64,000 nt of DNA from Panonychus citri (taxonomy: Eukaryota > Arthropoda > Arachnida > Trombidiformes > Tetranychidae), in NCBI RefSeq assembly GCF_014898815.1, contig NW_026515543.1:744001-808000 (forward strand), read 5' to 3'. The translations under genes and the position numbers were made by a program. Shown one piece after another: positions 61,150 to 64,000 of the stretch. Under the pieces are notes generated by a model. That model saw only the letters and a list, made by a program, of their open reading frames with translations, was not told the DNA's origin and ran no database searches. Numbering within the stretch: the first letter of the stretch is position 1; each line of letters starts with the position of its first letter.

Positions 61150-64000
61150 TCAAGGATCAACGTCTATCTCAATTTTATCGTCAATTCCTGTATCATCGGG
61201 AGCTAGTTTCTCAAAAGGAACATCATCATCATCATCATCTTTTTCTTCATCTTCTTGATCTCCTCCTTCAGTATTATCTTTTATTTCCTTTGTCACTTCA
61301 GTTGGTTGATCTTCCATTTTTGTATCCTCTTCATTTTCTTCTTGATTTTCATCATTGGCTTGATTTTGTCTTCAAGAATTTGGAACATCTCTGGTCGGGT
61401 TTTTTTCCATTCTTCAACTTTTTTAGCATGAAAATCGTAAACAAATTGGACCATTGCTGTCATTTCATTAAAGATCGTTGGTTGAGATCGATCGGAAACT
61501 GTAGTTGGATAATTTTCTTCTGGAAATATATGAAGAGCAGTTGGTCGTTGAAGAAGAAGGTTGAATGTTGGAGATAATTCAATGCAACTTTTGAATAAAG
61601 AAACTCGACCGAATATGTAAAGTCCAAATTTAGCTCTGGACATGGCGACAATTAAACGTCTCACGTCTCGTAAATGTCCAACAGTTTTTGTTCGAACCAA
61701 GGAAAGTAAAATAAAATCATTCTGCAAGCCCTGGAATTTATCTACAGTAGTTACCTGAAAGAAGATAATAAAAATTTAGATTAGATTAAGAAATGAATGA
61801 AGAGAAGAAAAAGAAAATTAAAACAAACCTTTGAAGGAGAGCCAATGAACGGATTTTTGGCACATCTTTGGGCGATTACGTCTCTGATCAAATGCTTTTG
61901 TCCATTATATGTTGTAAGAATTGTAATACTTTCGGCTGGATAACCAATCAAACGCATGAACATGTAGGTTGCAACCACGTATTCGGCTTCAGCTAAATTC
62001 TGTCACAAGAAATAAACAAAGATAAATTAATAAACTCGTTCGAATTTATTCAAAATAATTGACAAAAAGATTGGACTGGTTACAAACCTGATAAAAGTAG
62101 GGGATTGGCTCAGATTCTCCGACCCCATTGAAATCTGGACATCGATAAGTTGATAATCATGAAGAAATCCTGGATTAACTGGAAATGATTTTGACATTAA
62201 TTTGGTGTGAGGTAAATCGTCTAACTGTTTATATCGTTGACGGAAAAGTGAACAAAGACTCGGCCTTGATCGTCCCTGAGCATCTAGTTCAATAGTTGAT
62301 ACACCAAGTCGCACAAGTCGAGTGAAAAGTGATTGCTCCATGTTGCTGAACTTTTGGAAGGCCATATTTTTTATGACCGGAGGTAGTTGATGGTGATCAC
62401 CAATCATAATCCATCTTTTCAGACGATTGTGACCATGTTCGGGATTTTGCAGCAAAAGCGGGATAAATGTTTCAATCTCTAGTATCTGAGCAGCTTCTTC
62501 CATTAAGATATTATCATATTGGAATCCAATCTCAACCAATTCACGTCTCTTTAAAGCGGCATGAGTACAGGTCATGGCGATTATTTTAGCTTCTCGAACA
62601 AGAAGATAACGACTTCGATCAACACCTGAACGTAACATTTCAAAAGCTTTAAATTCCTCCAATTGAGTGAAAATTTTCTTTAAATGTCTGTAACATCCTT
62701 TGGCAATTTCCAAGTCTTGTTCAAAAGTGACCTTTTTGAAAATAGGCTGAGGTGCTGTGGCAAAAAATTTATCAAACGGAAACAGTTTGGCCACATCTTC
62801 CGGTCCTCTAGCACTTTTACTCAACTTGGATTGAAACTCTTCCCAACGGGAGAGAACATGATAAAGGTAAAAATAGTTTGACGTCTCACACGTATAACCG
62901 ACATCGGCTGTGACTCCAAGACTTGTCGCTAATCGACTGACCTCTTCCAAGAGTTCGATCCGTTTTTTGAGAACATAATTAACTCTACCATATCGACTGA
63001 AATCTTTCTCTGTGTCCAATTCTTCTTCTCCATGACCCAAACGAAGTAAATGTCTTTCATCTATATCCAAGGCCATTATTTTCTCAAACAACGCATTTAA
63101 GGCCTGATTAGAATGGGTTACAATGAGTGTTCGTTGTTGGGGAAAGTTATGGTACAAGTTTGATATTATTTGTACAGCGACATCGGTTTTACCTGTTCCT
63201 GGTGGACCGACAACTAGTGTTAATCCTCGATGGACGCCACTTTTAATGGCCTCTATTTGGGTAGGTGTGAATCGGACTGTATTTTTCTTGGGCTGGGCAG
63301 CAGGATAGGGTCCACGATTGGGTAGTACAAATGGGACAGCTTCAATCTTTTTTTCTTTCTCGTCAATTTTAAGTTTAAATGGAGGAATAAGTTTTGATTC
63401 GTGAACTGGTGATGAAACGCTATAAGCGGGAAAAGATTCAATCAGATGATCATAATTTAAAAAGGTATCGTTAAAGTTAATCAACTCATTGTTAGTGGAA
63501 ATGTTTGTATAATGAGCAGCAGAGGGATCACCATATCCAAGGATAATGTCATGAAGCCAATCGGGTACAACGAACTCTGAATTCATTAGATCGCGAACAG
63601 TTTCAAGAACCGCTTTGAAATTATTTTCTTTCGGTTTTCGTCTAAGTAGAATGTTGAATGTGTCGTAAACACTTTCCTGTCCATCTTTTAAATTAACATT
63701 ATCCTGATAATATTGATTACAATCAAGCCAAACTCTATAGGTACGAAAATCAGTGTCAAAATGTGGCCTTTCCATAGTTGATTCATCGATCAGTTTTCCA
63801 AGTGGATCAAGCATCCCTTCAATTTCACATCCACGAACATATTTAAGGCCAACTTGCGGTTTAAATGGTTCTTTGTACTTATACGACGTTCCAGGGGCAA
63901 CTGTGGGTTCCACGGTGATTAGAAAGCAAACATCGTGTTTTCGAAGTGACTCCCATTCTCGTTTAATTTCATGGCGAACATTTAAATTTACTCGTATCTC
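61150..64000 (-). CDS. AQR: Aquarius intron-binding RNA helicase, C-terminal part (5' end outside window)
   Basis: Exons on the minus strand are 64000-62088 (continuing beyond the window), 61999-61829 and 61754 to the end. The introns are short (62000-62087 and 61755-61828), both GT-AG and phase 0. The translation tracks human Aquarius closely. Its superfamily 1 helicase motifs are Walker A GPPGTGKT (63185-63208), motif Ia THSNQALN, motif II region MEEAAQ, GDHHQLPP (about 62379-62402), TTYNGQKHLIRD, VDKFQGLQND and VAMSRAKFGLYI. Aquarius is part of the intron-binding complex of the spliceosome and helps couple splicing to snoRNP assembly. Two oddities appear. Near 62135 one base seems to be missing: the conserved block DFNGVGESEPIPYFYQ lies in the next frame and joins correctly to the following exon. 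Near 61370 the frame ends in a basic tail stopping at 61293, whereas the next frame gives an acidic tail open to TGA 61150-61152. Confidence 0.9.

Noticed and set aside
61293..61320. TAG/TGA-ended basic tail as the certain end of AQR
   Set aside because: Kept only as an alternative: the adjacent acidic frame is more like known AQR tails, so I annotated to 61150 and reported the doubt.
61101..61577. 158-residue forward frame opposite the AQR terminus
   Set aside because: It is the antisense image of the acidic AQR tail (GAT/GAA codons read as Ile/Leu/Phe/His on the other strand) and has no support as a gene.

Overview
The window is AT-rich eukaryotic nuclear DNA. It has GT-AG introns, many TCA/TGA, CT/GA and TTG microsatellites, and coding exons with Ser/His/Asn/Gln-rich runs. 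The gene content (two RGK-type small GTPases, a TIMP-like netrin-module protein, the spliceosomal helicase Aquarius, a Ty3/gypsy-like element and a Tc1/mariner relic) indicates an animal, most likely an arthropod. The flavour recalls a chelicerate or mite, but I cannot prove the species.

Layout: (1) 2441-3241 (+) is a single-exon membrane-anchored netrin-like/TIMP-like protein. (2) 7646-8701 joined to 30617-31075 (+) is RGK GTPase A, about 504 aa, with a 21.9 kb intron. (3) 33224-34237 joined to 60058-60474 (+) is RGK GTPase B, about 476 aa, with a 25.8 kb intron at the homologous place and the same phase (0). A and B are therefore tandem paralogues. (4) 61150-64000 (-) is the 3' part of Aquarius (AQR), tail-to-tail with RGK B and cut by the window edge.

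The two giant introns make up three quarters of the window. Intron A holds a dead 2.7 kb Tc1/mariner-like element (24872-27592), which contains a pair of 104-bp inverted arms and several small unrecognised reading frames. Intron B holds a very young 3.94 kb LTR element (36568-40505) inserted antisense: both LTRs are identical by eye, 364 bp, with a 4-bp target duplication. It encodes Gag and part of a protease but no reverse transcriptase or integrase. Four different perfect palindromes in it share one 12-bp core; three of them fall in its predicted RNA leader.

Main points for a second look: the palindrome family of the LTR element; the divergent nucleotide-binding and C-terminal motifs of RGK A against B; an over-represented nonamer (AGAACTTTT) throughout the non-coding DNA; a tight cluster of TGACCA/TGGTCA sites at 50.6-51.0 kb; a possible recursive splice site at 16.8 kb; and frame breaks in AQR and in the LTR element that all look like one missing base, which points to assembly errors or to real lesions.

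All similarity statements come from reading the translations. No search was run and counts were made by eye.
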